Assembly (NCBI RefSeq): GCF_001939735.1
Contig: NZ_MJIL01000087.1
Coordinates: forward strand, 107,890-171,889
DNA from: Photobacterium proteolyticum
GTDB taxonomy: Bacteria; Pseudomonadota; Gammaproteobacteria; Enterobacterales; Vibrionaceae
Length of the DNA stretch: 64,000 nucleotides
Reading direction: 5' to 3'
This document shows positions 57,701-64,000 of the stretch, one piece after another. Every line of letters starts with the position of its first letter. Position 1 is the stretch's first letter. The notes under the pieces were generated by a model, which searched no databases, was not told the DNA's origin, and saw only the letters and a program-made list of their open reading frames with translations. Made by a program: the position numbers and the translations under genes.

Positions 57701-58253
57701 CGGTCAAATCCAGTCTGTCGGCTTCACCCTGTTTATGGAAATGCTGGAACAGGCTGTCGAGGCTCTGAAAGAAGGCAAGGAGCCGTCGCTGGATGATCTT
57801 CTAAAACAGCAGACTGAAATTGAACTAAGACTGCCGGCATTACTGCCCGACGAATATATCCCGGATATCAATACCCGTCTGTCGCTCTACAAACGTATTG
57901 CCAGTGCCGACAGCGAAAACGCCCTGAACGAGCTGAAAGTCGAGCTAATAGACCGCTTTGGCCTATTGCCGGATGCAACCACCAACCTGCTGACAGTCAA
58001 CAAACTTAAACTGAAAGCAGCCGGTTTGGGCGTACGCCGTATCGAGGCTGGCGAGAAAGGCGGGTATGTGGAATTTGCCCAAAACGCGTCTATCAACCCG
58101 GGCTTCCTGGTCAATCTGTTACAGTCACAGCCGCAGCATTACCGGATGGATGGCCCGACTAAACTGAAAGTGATGGCACCAATGAGCGATCGCAAAGACC
58201 GAATTAAGTATGTTGACGGGCTTTTAACAAAGCTTTCGGAAAACACCCTATAA
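54798..58253 (+). CDS. mfd: Transcription-repair coupling factor Mfd
   Basis: 1151-residue translocase that removes RNA polymerase stalled at DNA lesions and recruits UvrA. Domains in order: UvrB-like module with degenerate ATPase (about 15-300), RNA-polymerase-interacting CarD-like domain ('GQPVVHLDHGIGRYQGLQTL', about 480-560), RecG-like helicase (Walker A 'CGDVGFGKTEVAMRAAFVAV', DEEH box 'IVDEEHRFGVRQKE', 'LTATPIPRTLNMAMSGMRDL', 'TTIIETGIDVPTAN', 'QLRGRVGRSHHQAYAYLL') and a C-terminal TRCF domain ('LPDEYIPDINTRLSLYKRIA'). Complete and typical in length. Confidence 0.98.
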   Translation: MKSNQLLSLPLPTKQGDNRFIGNVSGAALALSVAELAQLHQGPVLAVVPDTQTALRLQPEITQFTGVEVSVFPDWETLPYDNFSPHQDIISDRLSRLYKLPTQSDGIILVPISTLLQRLTPREFIHQHALMVSNGDRLSLDKLRLQLEASGYRHVDQVMEHGEYASRGSLLDLFPMGSNQPYRIDFFDDEVDSIRQFDPENQRSTGEMDSIHLLPAHEFPTNEIAVENFRMRWRERFEARREPESIYQQVSKRTWPAGIEYWQPLFFEQTETLFDYLPDSSLLITIGELEPAADQFLGDAEYRFEQRRVDPLRPLLSPKELWLGKDEMFSGFKTLPQVRIRPDAEPEKAGRYNPQLQPVPTLTINHQLKEPLAELRRFSEQYDGKIIFSVASEGRREALLDLLARIKLRPMVCSTLHEAANAPGKFSLVIGAAEQGFILSEPAIAFICESDLLGERVVQRRRREDKKTVNADTIIRNLAELQIGQPVVHLDHGIGRYQGLQTLEAGGITTEYVTLEYQGGAKLYVPVASLHLISRYSGGAEETAPIHKLGGETWAKARKKAAEKVRDVAAELLDVYAKREMKPGFKFTLDREAYADFCTGFPFEETHDQALAINAVLSDMCQAKAMDRLVCGDVGFGKTEVAMRAAFVAVDNSKQVTVLVPTTLLAQQHFENFRDRFANTPVRVEVLSRFKTAKEQKQILADVAEGKIDILIGTHKLLNTSVSYQDLGLLIVDEEHRFGVRQKEKIKAIRSDVDILTLTATPIPRTLNMAMSGMRDLSIIATPPARRLAIKTFVREREDILVREAVLREIMRGGQVYFLHNDVDSIEKTAEDLAKLIPEARITFAHGQMRERELERIMSDFYHQRFNLLVCTTIIETGIDVPTANTIVINRADHLGLAQLHQLRGRVGRSHHQAYAYLLTPHPKRMTKDAVKRLEAISSLEDLGAGFTLATHDLEIRGAGELLGDEQSGQIQSVGFTLFMEMLEQAVEALKEGKEPSLDDLLKQQTEIELRLPALLPDEYIPDINTRLSLYKRIASADSENALNELKVELIDRFGLLPDATTNLLTVNKLKLKAAGLGVRRIEAGEKGGYVEFAQNASINPGFLVNLLQSQPQHYRMDGPTKLKVMAPMSDRKDRIKYVDGLLTKLSENTL

Positions 58254-58282
58254 TTGATGGCACTATAGTGCGGAGTATTATC

Positions 58283-59125
58283 TTGAAAAAACTGATTTAT
58301 TTGCTGCTTATTGCCATTAGCTGGCCAAGTCTGGCAGCGCGACAATTTGATATTGAGGTTATTCTGTTCAAGCGCAATATCGACCCGGCGCAAGTCAGTG
58401 AGGCCTGGCCGGATCAGCAGAAACCCGTCAACATGAAAGGCACTGTGTCTTTCGACGATGAAAGTCTGCTGGCCAACAAGGACATCAGCCTGATGTTGCC
58501 AGAACAGTTTCAGTTGATCCCACAGTACGACAAGCTCAAAGGCCATGCCGGTTTCACCCCTCTGGCCCATTTTGGCTGGCGCCAGGGTGATTTGAGCAAA
58601 GCTGCGGCACCGAAATTTCATCTGACAGCCGGACGGGACTATTCGGCCCAATATCTTGCCGACGGTACTTCGAAAGCCGTCCTGAGCCGCGAGGCCACGA
58701 CTAGCCCGCAACCGGAGCTACCTGCTGTTGCCGAAAGCGAAACGGTGATGACAACAGACGGTATGCCTACTACGACTGAAGTGCCAACAGTTGCCCCCGA
58801 GCCACCGCTTTATGAACTGGAAGGTAGTATTCGCGTGTACGTTCAGCACTATCTGTTTACCGAGACCAGCCTGGACTTGCGCGAGCCGGGTCGTCGTGAG
58901 GTGATTGTCGGTGCCGAGCCTATTGACCTCGAAACGGATCTCCTGGCCGAAGACAGCAATGTTCAGGTAGGCCACTTACAGGAAGTGAAGAAAAAAGTGG
59001 AAGTTGAGGAATTCCTGAAATCCTACCGCTTTGAGCAACAGCGAAAAATGCGCAGCGGCGAAACCCACTACCTCGATCACCCATTGATGGGCATGGTCAT
59101 TCAGATCCGCCGGATTGAAGAATAA
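58283..59125 (+). CDS. csiV: CsiV-like peptidoglycan-binding protein
   Basis: About 280 residues with a signal peptide ending 'SWPSLAAR'. The segments 'FDIEVILFKRNIDPAQVSEA' and, at the end, 'YLDHPLMGMVIQIRRIEE' are those of the PF10972/CsiV family. A Pro/Thr/Glu-rich linker (about 145-180) splits the two halves. V. cholerae CsiV binds peptidoglycan and is needed for PBP1A-dependent wall synthesis. The start is uncertain: GTG at 58268 has no ribosome-binding site, while TTG at 58283 has GGAG 7 nt upstream and gives a normal signal peptide, so TTG is preferred. It starts 29 bp after mfd. Confidence 0.82.
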   Translation: MKKLIYLLLIAISWPSLAARQFDIEVILFKRNIDPAQVSEAWPDQQKPVNMKGTVSFDDESLLANKDISLMLPEQFQLIPQYDKLKGHAGFTPLAHFGWRQGDLSKAAAPKFHLTAGRDYSAQYLADGTSKAVLSREATTSPQPELPAVAESETVMTTDGMPTTTEVPTVAPEPPLYELEGSIRVYVQHYLFTETSLDLREPGRREVIVGAEPIDLETDLLAEDSNVQVGHLQEVKKKVEVEEFLKSYRFEQQRKMRSGETHYLDHPLMGMVIQIRRIEE

Positions 59126-59149
59126 CCCGTCCAACGTGATGACATCGAG

Positions 59150-59175
59150 AAGGCTGCCCGTGGGCAGCCTTTTTA
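59150..59175 (+). terminator. Intrinsic terminator of the mfd-csiV unit
   Basis: 10-bp stem AAGGCTGCCC / GGGCAGCCTT followed by TTTTA, 24 nt after the csiV stop. Confidence 0.88.
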
Positions 59176-59303
59176 TCGGCGCAAAAAGTAAATAGATTTC
59201 ACAGATATAGTCACCACCCGTTGCCGACATGCCGCTACCTTCCTATGCTTACCTTGGACACAAGATCTCCCTCAGGGACGTAAGCTAAGGAAAGTTTCCC
59301 CCC

Positions 59304-59888
59304 ATGAATACCGATTTTGACATCTCCACGCCGCGACTTTTGCTTCGCCCCTACAAGATTGTCGATCTTAACGAACTTATTGATGCAGTCAGGTCATCTG
59401 TATCCGAGCTGAGCCCATGGCTAAGCTGGTGTACGCCAGACTACGACCAGCATGATGCCTACGAGTGGATCAATGCCAGTAGAAATAACTGGCGGAACAA
59501 TATCAGTTATGAAGTGGGGATTTTTGACCATTACTCCGGACAGCTTGCCGGTAGCGTATCGCTCAATAACGTGTCAATAGCCTTGAACTCGGCGGAGCTC
59601 GGCTACTGGATCCGGAGTTCCTTCCATCGTCAAGGGTTTGCGACCGAAGCCTGTCAGGCTATCAGTGAATTTGCGTTCAGTACCTTGGGGCTGACCCGGT
59701 TGGAGATTGTTACCCATACAGGCAATCTGGCCAGCCAAAGAACGGCACTGGCGATTAACGCGAAATTCGAATGTACTGCCAGAAACCGGATCTTTGCTGC
59801 GGGCAAACCCTGCGACGGGTTGGTATTTTCACTGATCCCGCAAGACTTGCGCCCTGCCAGGCCAACACCATTTTTTCCGACAGCATAA
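59304..59888 (+). CDS. GNAT acetyltransferase, RimJ/RimL type
   Basis: 194 residues. RimJ/RimL-type landmarks are 'TPRLLLRPYKIVDLNELIDA', 'ELGYWIRSSFHRQGFATEAC' (the acetyl-CoA loop region, a variant of Q/RxxGxG/A) and 'LTRLEIVTHTGNLASQRTAL'. It would acetylate an N-terminal or small-molecule amine; the substrate is unknown, and ribosomal protein targets should not be assumed. AAGGAAAG lies about 11 nt upstream of the ATG. Stands alone between two terminated units. Confidence 0.9.
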   Translation: MNTDFDISTPRLLLRPYKIVDLNELIDAVRSSVSELSPWLSWCTPDYDQHDAYEWINASRNNWRNNISYEVGIFDHYSGQLAGSVSLNNVSIALNSAELGYWIRSSFHRQGFATEACQAISEFAFSTLGLTRLEIVTHTGNLASQRTALAINAKFECTARNRIFAAGKPCDGLVFSLIPQDLRPARPTPFFPTA

Positions 59889-59996
59889 TCTTTTCACAGT
59901 GAGCGGGATCACTGCCTGCAGACGGACAAAGTTGGTATGAATTATACGGTTAAGGTACTATGAGCCAGACCTCAAGCTAAGGAGCGGGTAACTATC

Positions 59997-60470
59997 GTGT
60001 TTAAAATTATCATCACTATTGCGATCATCGGCCTTGTCATTTTCTTCATGCAACGCTCTCAAAGCAATAAGCAATCAGCAGCAGAAAACATCAAGATTGG
60101 TCAGGAGTTTCTGGCTGAAAACGGACAGCAGGAAGGCGTGAAAGCCACAGAGTCCGGCCTACAGTATCTAGTTCTTCAGGAAGGTACCGGCACGGTACAC
60201 CCGAAACCGTCTGACAAAGTCACCGTTCACTACCACGGTACGCTGATTGACGGCACCGTATTTGACAGTTCGGTCGAACGTGGCAAAACTATCGAGTTTG
60301 GCCTTGGCCAGGTCATCAAAGGCTGGACTGAAGGATTACAGCTGATGGTTGAAGGGGAAAAGACCCGGTTGTTTATTCCCGCAGAGCTTGCCTACGGCAA
60401 CCGCTCAGTCGGCTCGATCCCGGCCGGTTCGGTACTGATCTTTGATGTCGAGCTCATCAAGATCAATTAA
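59997..60470 (+). CDS. Membrane-anchored FKBP-type peptidyl-prolyl isomerase
   Basis: 157 residues. The start is GTG at 59997, supported by AAGGAGCGGG about 9 nt upstream. One N-terminal membrane helix ('IIITIAIIGLVIFFMQRS') anchors it. The FKBP domain (about 45-157) has 'PSDKVTVHYHGTLIDGTVFD', 'GKTIEFGLGQVIKGWTEGLQ', 'GEKTRLFIPAELAYGNRSVG' and the final 'IPAGSVLIFDVELIKI'. All usual active-site aromatic positions appear present. It likely acts in the periplasm as a folding catalyst. Followed by a strong hairpin shared with ndh. Confidence 0.93.
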   Translation: MFKIIITIAIIGLVIFFMQRSQSNKQSAAENIKIGQEFLAENGQQEGVKATESGLQYLVLQEGTGTVHPKPSDKVTVHYHGTLIDGTVFDSSVERGKTIEFGLGQVIKGWTEGLQLMVEGEKTRLFIPAELAYGNRSVGSIPAGSVLIFDVELIKIN

Positions 60471-60519
60471 GGCATTTACCTGACCATATAAAAAGTCTTG
60501 AAGTAAAGCATTACGATAT

Positions 60520-60550
60520 AAAAACGCCGCTAACAAACAGCGGCGTTTTT
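60520..60550. terminator. Bidirectional terminator between FKBP gene and ndh
   Basis: Perfect stem AAAAACGCCGC / GCGGCGTTTTT with a 9-nt loop, with A and T runs on both sides, so it can act on both convergent genes. Confidence 0.88.
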
Positions 60551-60575
60551 ATAGGTAACCAATAACGACTAACTA

Positions 60576-61865
60576 TTAGTGTAACTTCAGGTTCGGTCGC
60601 AACACACGGTTAATCCGACCGACAAGCATCATCAGGCCGGTCTTGAACACACCGTGAAGCGCGACCAGGTGCATTCGGTACAGCGAGATATACACCACGC
60701 GGGCAATACGCCCCTCGACCATCATCGAGCCCTTGGTCAGGTTGCCCATCAGGCTACCTACCGTCGAGAAGCGGCTGAGCGAAACCAGTGAGCCATGGTC
60801 GCTATAGATATAAGGCTTCTGCGCGCGAGCTGTCATCTTGGCAACGATGTTTGAGAAACAGCGGCTCGCCATCTGGTGCGCGGCCTGGGCACGCGGCGGA
60901 ACGAAACTACCGTCCTCCTGCTCGCAGCAAGCCAAGTCACCAATCACGTAAATATCGTCATCACGAGTTGTCTGCAGTGTCGGCTTGACCACCAACTGGT
61001 TAATGCGGTTCGTTTCAAGACCCGCAATCTCTTTCATGAAATCAGGCGCCTTGATACCGGCAGCCCACACCATGATTTGAGCCGGGATATGATCGCCATC
61101 TTTGGTTGTCAGGCCGGTTTCGTCAGCCTTGGTCACCATGGTCGCCGTACGCACATTCACCCCAAGCTTGGTCAGTTCGCTATGTGCCGCGCTGGAGATA
61201 CGTGGTGGCAGTGCCGGAAGAATACGCTCGCCCGCCTCAACCAGGTTGACATTCAGGCGCGAACTGTCCAGATCGCCGAACCCATAGGTACGCAGCTCCT
61301 TCACCGCGTTGTGCAGCTCTGCCGACAGCTCGACCCCGGTTGCACCGGCACCGACAATCGCAATATCAACGGTTTTTTGGTCTTTATTCGCGTGCAGCTT
61401 CAGGAACTGGTTGTTCATTTCAGTACGGAAACGGTGCGCCTGCTCCGGGCTATCCAGGAAAATACAGTTGTCGCGCACACCCGGCGTATTGAAGTCATTG
61501 GATGTCGAGCCAATCGCCAATACCAGAATATCGTATTCCAGCTCGCGCTCCGGCATTAATAGCTCGTCGTGCTCATCATAGAGTGCGGCCAGCTTGATTG
61601 ACTTGTTCTCGCGATCAATCGACTGCAGGCTGCCCATCTGAAAATCAAACGAATGGTTTTTTGCGTGGGCACGGTAGCTCAGGGCATCAACCCCGGCATC
61701 CATTGAGCCGGTTGCCACTTCATGCAGCAGCGGCTTCCACAGGTGGCTAGCTTTGCGATCGACAAGTGTTACTGTTGCACGGCGTTTGCGCCCCAGAGTA
61801 CGACCCAATTTGGTCGCAAGCTCCAGACCGCCCGCACCGCCACCAACTACGATAATACGAGTCAC
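60576..61865 (-). CDS. ndh: Type II NADH:quinone oxidoreductase Ndh
   Basis: Single-subunit, non-proton-pumping NADH dehydrogenase on the cytoplasmic face of the inner membrane. 429 residues. The FAD site is '[18 protein letters not shown]', the NADH site '[20 protein letters not shown]', and '[20 protein letters not shown]' is the third FAD-binding motif. '[20 protein letters not shown]' and the C-terminal membrane-contact region match E. coli Ndh almost throughout. It is followed 206 bp upstream by ycfP on the same strand, as in E. coli. Confidence 0.97.
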   Translation of the reverse strand: MTRIIVVGGGAGGLELATKLGRTLGRKRRATVTLVDRKASHLWKPLLHEVATGSMDAGVDALSYRAHAKNHSFDFQMGSLQSIDRENKSIKLAALYDEHDELLMPERELEYDILVLAIGSTSNDFNTPGVRDNCIFLDSPEQAHRFRTEMNNQFLKLHANKDQKTVDIAIVGAGATGVELSAELHNAVKELRTYGFGDLDSSRLNVNLVEAGERILPALPPRISSAAHSELTKLGVNVRTATMVTKADETGLTTKDGDHIPAQIMVWAAGIKAPDFMKEIAGLETNRINQLVVKPTLQTTRDDDIYVIGDLACCEQEDGSFVPPRAQAAHQMASRCFSNIVAKMTARAQKPYIYSDHGSLVSLSRFSTVGSLMGNLTKGSMMVEGRIARVVYISLYRMHLVALHGVFKTGLMMLVGRINRVLRPNLKLH

Positions 61866-61964
61866 GATAACTTCCTCTTATTTTGTATAAATTTTATTGC
61901 TCAGAGCCGAATGGTCCGTTATTCATCCCTAAACGACAGATGACAACGCTCTGGCTAACTGACT

Positions 61965-62029
61965 AATACCAAACTGAACAATGCTCTGATCACGCAGGCA
62001 AGCCAAAGTCCACTGTGCAATTTGGTATT
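61965..62029. repeat. Small inverted-repeat element AATACCAAA...TTTGGTATT
   Basis: 9-bp perfect arms at 61965-61973 and 62021-62029 enclose 47 bp in the gap between ndh and ycfP. Short elements bounded by ATACCAA/TTGGTAT recall small dispersed Vibrionaceae repeats, but only genome-wide copies could prove it. Confidence 0.4.
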
Positions 62030-62033
62030 GAAG

Positions 62034-62054
62034 CAGACGGACCGGGCCCGTCTG
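62034..62054 (-). terminator. Possible terminator of ycfP
   Basis: CAGACGG / CCGTCTG stem with a 7-nt GC-rich loop, 17 nt beyond the ycfP stop. No T-run, so weak. Confidence 0.4.
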
Positions 62055-62071
62055 CGGAGGGTAGGAGGTAA

Positions 62072-62614
62072 TTAACGTGTTTCTTTAAAGGATTTTATAG
62101 TTTGTAGATGCTGCGAGATCTTTTTAAATTTATGCGTTTGGTTCTCATCCCAGATGATTTCGTAGTAATCACCCAAGGCATCTTTTGTATCGCGATTATC
62201 TAATACTTCATCATTAGTTGAAAGTATGCAAAGGCAATTCCCGGCATTTTTTTTACGAAAGTCTGTAACACATTTTGTCGAGATGTCGGCATATTCTTCA
62301 GGTCGGTCGATTCTTCCTTCCATGTTCAGTTCAGGGTGCAAATTTGGGTTAAATATGACCTGTTTGATCCCACACAAAAAGCCAATACGCTCAGACCAAA
62401 AGCCACCGAGCCCTACCCCACAAATCAGCGGATTAGGGTCACTGGATTCTTCGATTAACTTGTGCACTTCCTTGAGCAAATGCTGCATATCGTGCTTAGG
62501 GTGGAGTGTACTGTAATTCACAAAGCGAACATCAGGGTCAATAAATTGAAGCTGTAGTACCTTTTCATGATTACCCGGGCTTGTAGAATCAAAGCCATGC
62601 AGATAGATGATCAT
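62072..62614 (-). CDS. ycfP: YcfP family protein (UPF0227, alpha/beta-hydrolase fold)
   Basis: 180 residues matching E. coli YcfP: '[20 protein letters not shown]', '[20 protein letters not shown]', '[20 protein letters not shown]' and '[13 protein letters not shown]'. The fold is alpha/beta hydrolase, but at the nucleophile elbow G-V-G-L-G-G has glycine where a catalytic serine would be. This also appears to be so in E. coli, so classical esterase activity is doubtful. Function unknown. It lies next to ndh in the same order and strand as in E. coli. Confidence 0.93.
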   Translation of the reverse strand: MIIYLHGFDSTSPGNHEKVLQLQFIDPDVRFVNYSTLHPKHDMQHLLKEVHKLIEESSDPNPLICGVGLGGFWSERIGFLCGIKQVIFNPNLHPELNMEGRIDRPEEYADISTKCVTDFRKKNAGNCLCILSTNDEVLDNRDTKDALGDYYEIIWDENQTHKFKKISQHLQTIKSFKETR

Positions 62615-62723
62615 TTGTTATCCCCGTCATTCTTATTCTTAACTCTGAATTTAATCTAACACGTTTCGTAAGGTTTAAAAGGCAAAAAACACTATTTTCT
62701 TAACAACCAAGTGCCATTTTTCG

Positions 62724-63569
62724 CTATTGATTTATCAAAACCGCTACATCTTTGCGAATTGCACTTAACCGATTATCAAAAAACCGAAGCTGGTTCTGTG
62801 ACAGGCTGTGGTTAAATCGTCTTAACAGCTCAAAACGGCGATTAAGGTAATAATTCAGTTCAGCCTGAATGGCATCATTTTCCAGGGCAACCAGACGCTG
62901 GAGCTCACGACTCAGCTCGGCTTCAAACTCCGGCCGCTCTCGATTTGTCATCAGCACACGCCAATTTTGCAGAAACTGATACCAAACAGTGAAAAATTCC
63001 GGTTCCATTTCAACCTGATACCCGGCCAGCTCTTTCAGCAAGGCATTCTGCCTGCTGCTCAGCGAGCCAACCCAGTCCGCGGCCGTCTCCTGAAGGGCAC
63101 TCGCCCTTTTATCGATCTTCTGCCTGGTCGTCAGGATCTCGCGCTCTTGCTTAACCTCATCAATGGCAGATTGAATATTACCGTTCAGCTGCGCCACTTG
63201 CTGATCATCCAGCAGTTTGAGGGTTGCCGCCAACGGTTTGGCCAGCAGAGCCACTGAATCCTGCCCCAGAGAGGTGAACGAAAAGTGATAGCCACGGACC
63301 TGACCAAACGACAACTGGTGCTGCAAATCAGATTGCAACGCAAAAATTTCACGATGGATCTTTGGCAGCTCCTGCCGGCGGTGAATAGCCAATGCTTTGT
63401 CCAGCTCGGCATCAAATACCTTTTCCTGGCTGGAGGTCAGCGTGACATAACCTGAAAGGTAATACGGGATCCAGTAGTTGAGAGTATTGTAGCCAAGGCG
63501 CATCACACACCCCAAAAGGGTAATCATGATAAAAGCACCCGTAGCAAAACGCATCAGCCTTTGGGGCAT
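62724..63569 (-). CDS. DUF6279 lipoprotein
   Basis: 281 residues. The N-terminal lipoprotein signal ends 'ITLLGC' (Cys21). The mature part is almost all helical and charged, with 'LGYNTLNYWIPYYLSGYVTL', 'QEKVFDAELDKALAIHRRQE' and 'YYLNRRFELLRRFNHSLSQN'. This layout is the DUF6279 family, abundant in marine Gammaproteobacteria. No function is established; outer-membrane localisation by Lol sorting is likely. Single gene, with the inverted-repeat element just upstream of it. Confidence 0.85.
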   Translation of the reverse strand: MPQRLMRFATGAFIMITLLGCVMRLGYNTLNYWIPYYLSGYVTLTSSQEKVFDAELDKALAIHRRQELPKIHREIFALQSDLQHQLSFGQVRGYHFSFTSLGQDSVALLAKPLAATLKLLDDQQVAQLNGNIQSAIDEVKQEREILTTRQKIDKRASALQETAADWVGSLSSRQNALLKELAGYQVEMEPEFFTVWYQFLQNWRVLMTNRERPEFEAELSRELQRLVALENDAIQAELNYYLNRRFELLRRFNHSLSQNQLRFFDNRLSAIRKDVAVLINQ

Positions 63570-63642
63570 CTTAACTCCCTTTCAATTGCTTAAGCAGAAC
63601 AATGAATCGGTGAATTAATAGTGTAGACCTGAGTTTCGGCAG

Positions 63643-63908
63643 TATACCCAAACTACCTCAAGATGCAGGATTCAGAGTGAGACCAGCGTGCTCAGTTCAA
63701 GGAAAATGACGGTAGGAATGGTAGTCCCTTTCAACGTTATTTGACACTGAAATGGACGCGCTGGCTCACTCCCTAAGGGCGAGTTTACTTGGCTTCTATG
63801 CGTTGTTACCGATTATCAATTTAGAGCCACTAGATTTTCTAATCGGTGCCTAGCCTACAAGCCAAGTAATTCTCGCTGAAACGAGCATCTTGAGGTAGCT
63901 TGGGTATA
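63643..63908. mobile_element. 266-bp MITE-like element with 24-bp terminal inverted repeats
   Basis: Left end 63643-63666 and right end 63885-63908 (TATACCCAA-A/G-CTACCTCAAG...) are inverted copies of 24 bp with one mismatch. Inside, each half folds again. GAGTGAG-a-CCAGCG (63675-63688) pairs with CGCTGGCTCACTC (63759-63771). TACTTGGCTT (63786-63795) pairs with AAGCCAAGTA (63859-63868). ACCGATTA (63808-63815) pairs with TAATCGGT (63840-63847). There is no ORF. This looks like a dispersed non-autonomous repeat; copy number cannot be seen here. It fills most of the gap 63570-63937. Confidence 0.7.
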
Positions 63909-63937
63909 TATTTCGCAGCAAAGAAACTGCAGGGAAG

Positions 63938-64000
63938 TTAGTGCCACAAGGTGCCAGCTTCTAAGTTAGCAACCTGTTCCGGCTTGACGCCGTTCAACAG
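63938..64000 (-). CDS. 3' end of an unidentified gene, cut by the window edge
   Basis: On the minus strand a frame enters at 64000 and ends with TAA at 63938. The last 20 residues include 'NGVKPEQVANLEAGTLWH', which reads like real protein. Too short to identify; E. coli has nagZ upstream of ycfP, but this ending does not resemble E. coli NagZ as I recall it. Confidence 0.5.
   Translation of the reverse strand: MLNGVKPEQVANLEAGTLWH

Noticed and set aside
1..64000. CRISPR arrays, tRNA or rRNA genes, prophage or defence islands
   Set aside because: No regularly spaced repeats, no cloverleaf or rRNA-like sequence, and no phage, restriction, toxin-antitoxin or transposase genes were recognised. 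A tRNA scan on both strands would settle the tRNA question.

Overview
The window reads as a chromosome segment of a Vibrionaceae gammaproteobacterium, most likely Photobacterium or a close relative. This rests on protein resemblance: AspC, MukBEF, LolCDE and Ndh are close to enterobacterial proteins, while VF530/DUF2132, a PlzB-type PilZ protein next to mfd, CsiV and a CosR-type MarR regulator are Vibrio-type families. It also rests on a dispersed-repeat-like element at the right end whose terminal sequence I associate with Vibrionaceae. I found no rRNA, tRNA, CRISPR array, prophage or complete insertion sequence.

Layout. (1) 1-5250: asnS, three small proteins (an HTH-like protein with an internal duplication, DUF1456/YehS, VF530) and aspC. 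(2) 5382-12830: a small unknown protein, a histone-H1-like protein, DUF2982, then a complete hexose-phosphate system on the minus strand, uhpT followed by uhpABC. The uhpT promoter carries a CRP site and an inverted repeat spaced as at E. coli uhpT. (3) 12934-16148: ycbL, mepK (ycbK) and ldtD (ycbB), for thioester/glyoxalase-type hydrolysis and peptidoglycan 3-3 crosslink turnover. (4) 16392-21353: a four-gene operon of imelysin, di-haem DUF1111 protein, imelysin lipoprotein and DUF1513, preceded by a strong Fur box. (5) 21687-25983: a CosR-like MarR regulator, two LysR regulators, yfcA, an Asp/Glu racemase and a short ORF. (6) 26068-33008: truncated haemoglobin, torECA for TMAO respiration, a Sel1-repeat protein and an acidic lipoprotein. 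(7) 33303-41593: mukFEB condensin, cmoM and elyC. (8) 41915-50653: cystine importer tcyP, a BOF-fold periplasmic protein, the envelope cluster msbA-lpxK-ycaR-kdsB with comEC upstream, and a DUF2062 membrane protein. (9) 50896-64000: lolCDE, PlzB-like, mfd, csiV, an acetyltransferase, an FKBP prolyl isomerase, ndh, ycfP, a DUF6279 lipoprotein, a 266-bp inverted-repeat element and the end of an unidentified gene.

The order asnS - aspC - ycbL - ycbK - ldtD - mukB - mukE - mukF - cmoM - elyC - kdsB - ycaR - lpxK - msbA - comEC is the E. coli 21-minute order as I remember it. Accessory modules are inserted at four points: small genes, uhp, iron plus tor, and tcyP. Most of the window is therefore core genome. 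The parts that differ from E. coli are the iron/imelysin operon, the uhp cluster, the regulator/racemase cluster and several unexplained inverted repeats. I did not find a clearly new multi-gene defence or biosynthetic system; the Fur-linked imelysin/di-haem operon is the least understood module here.
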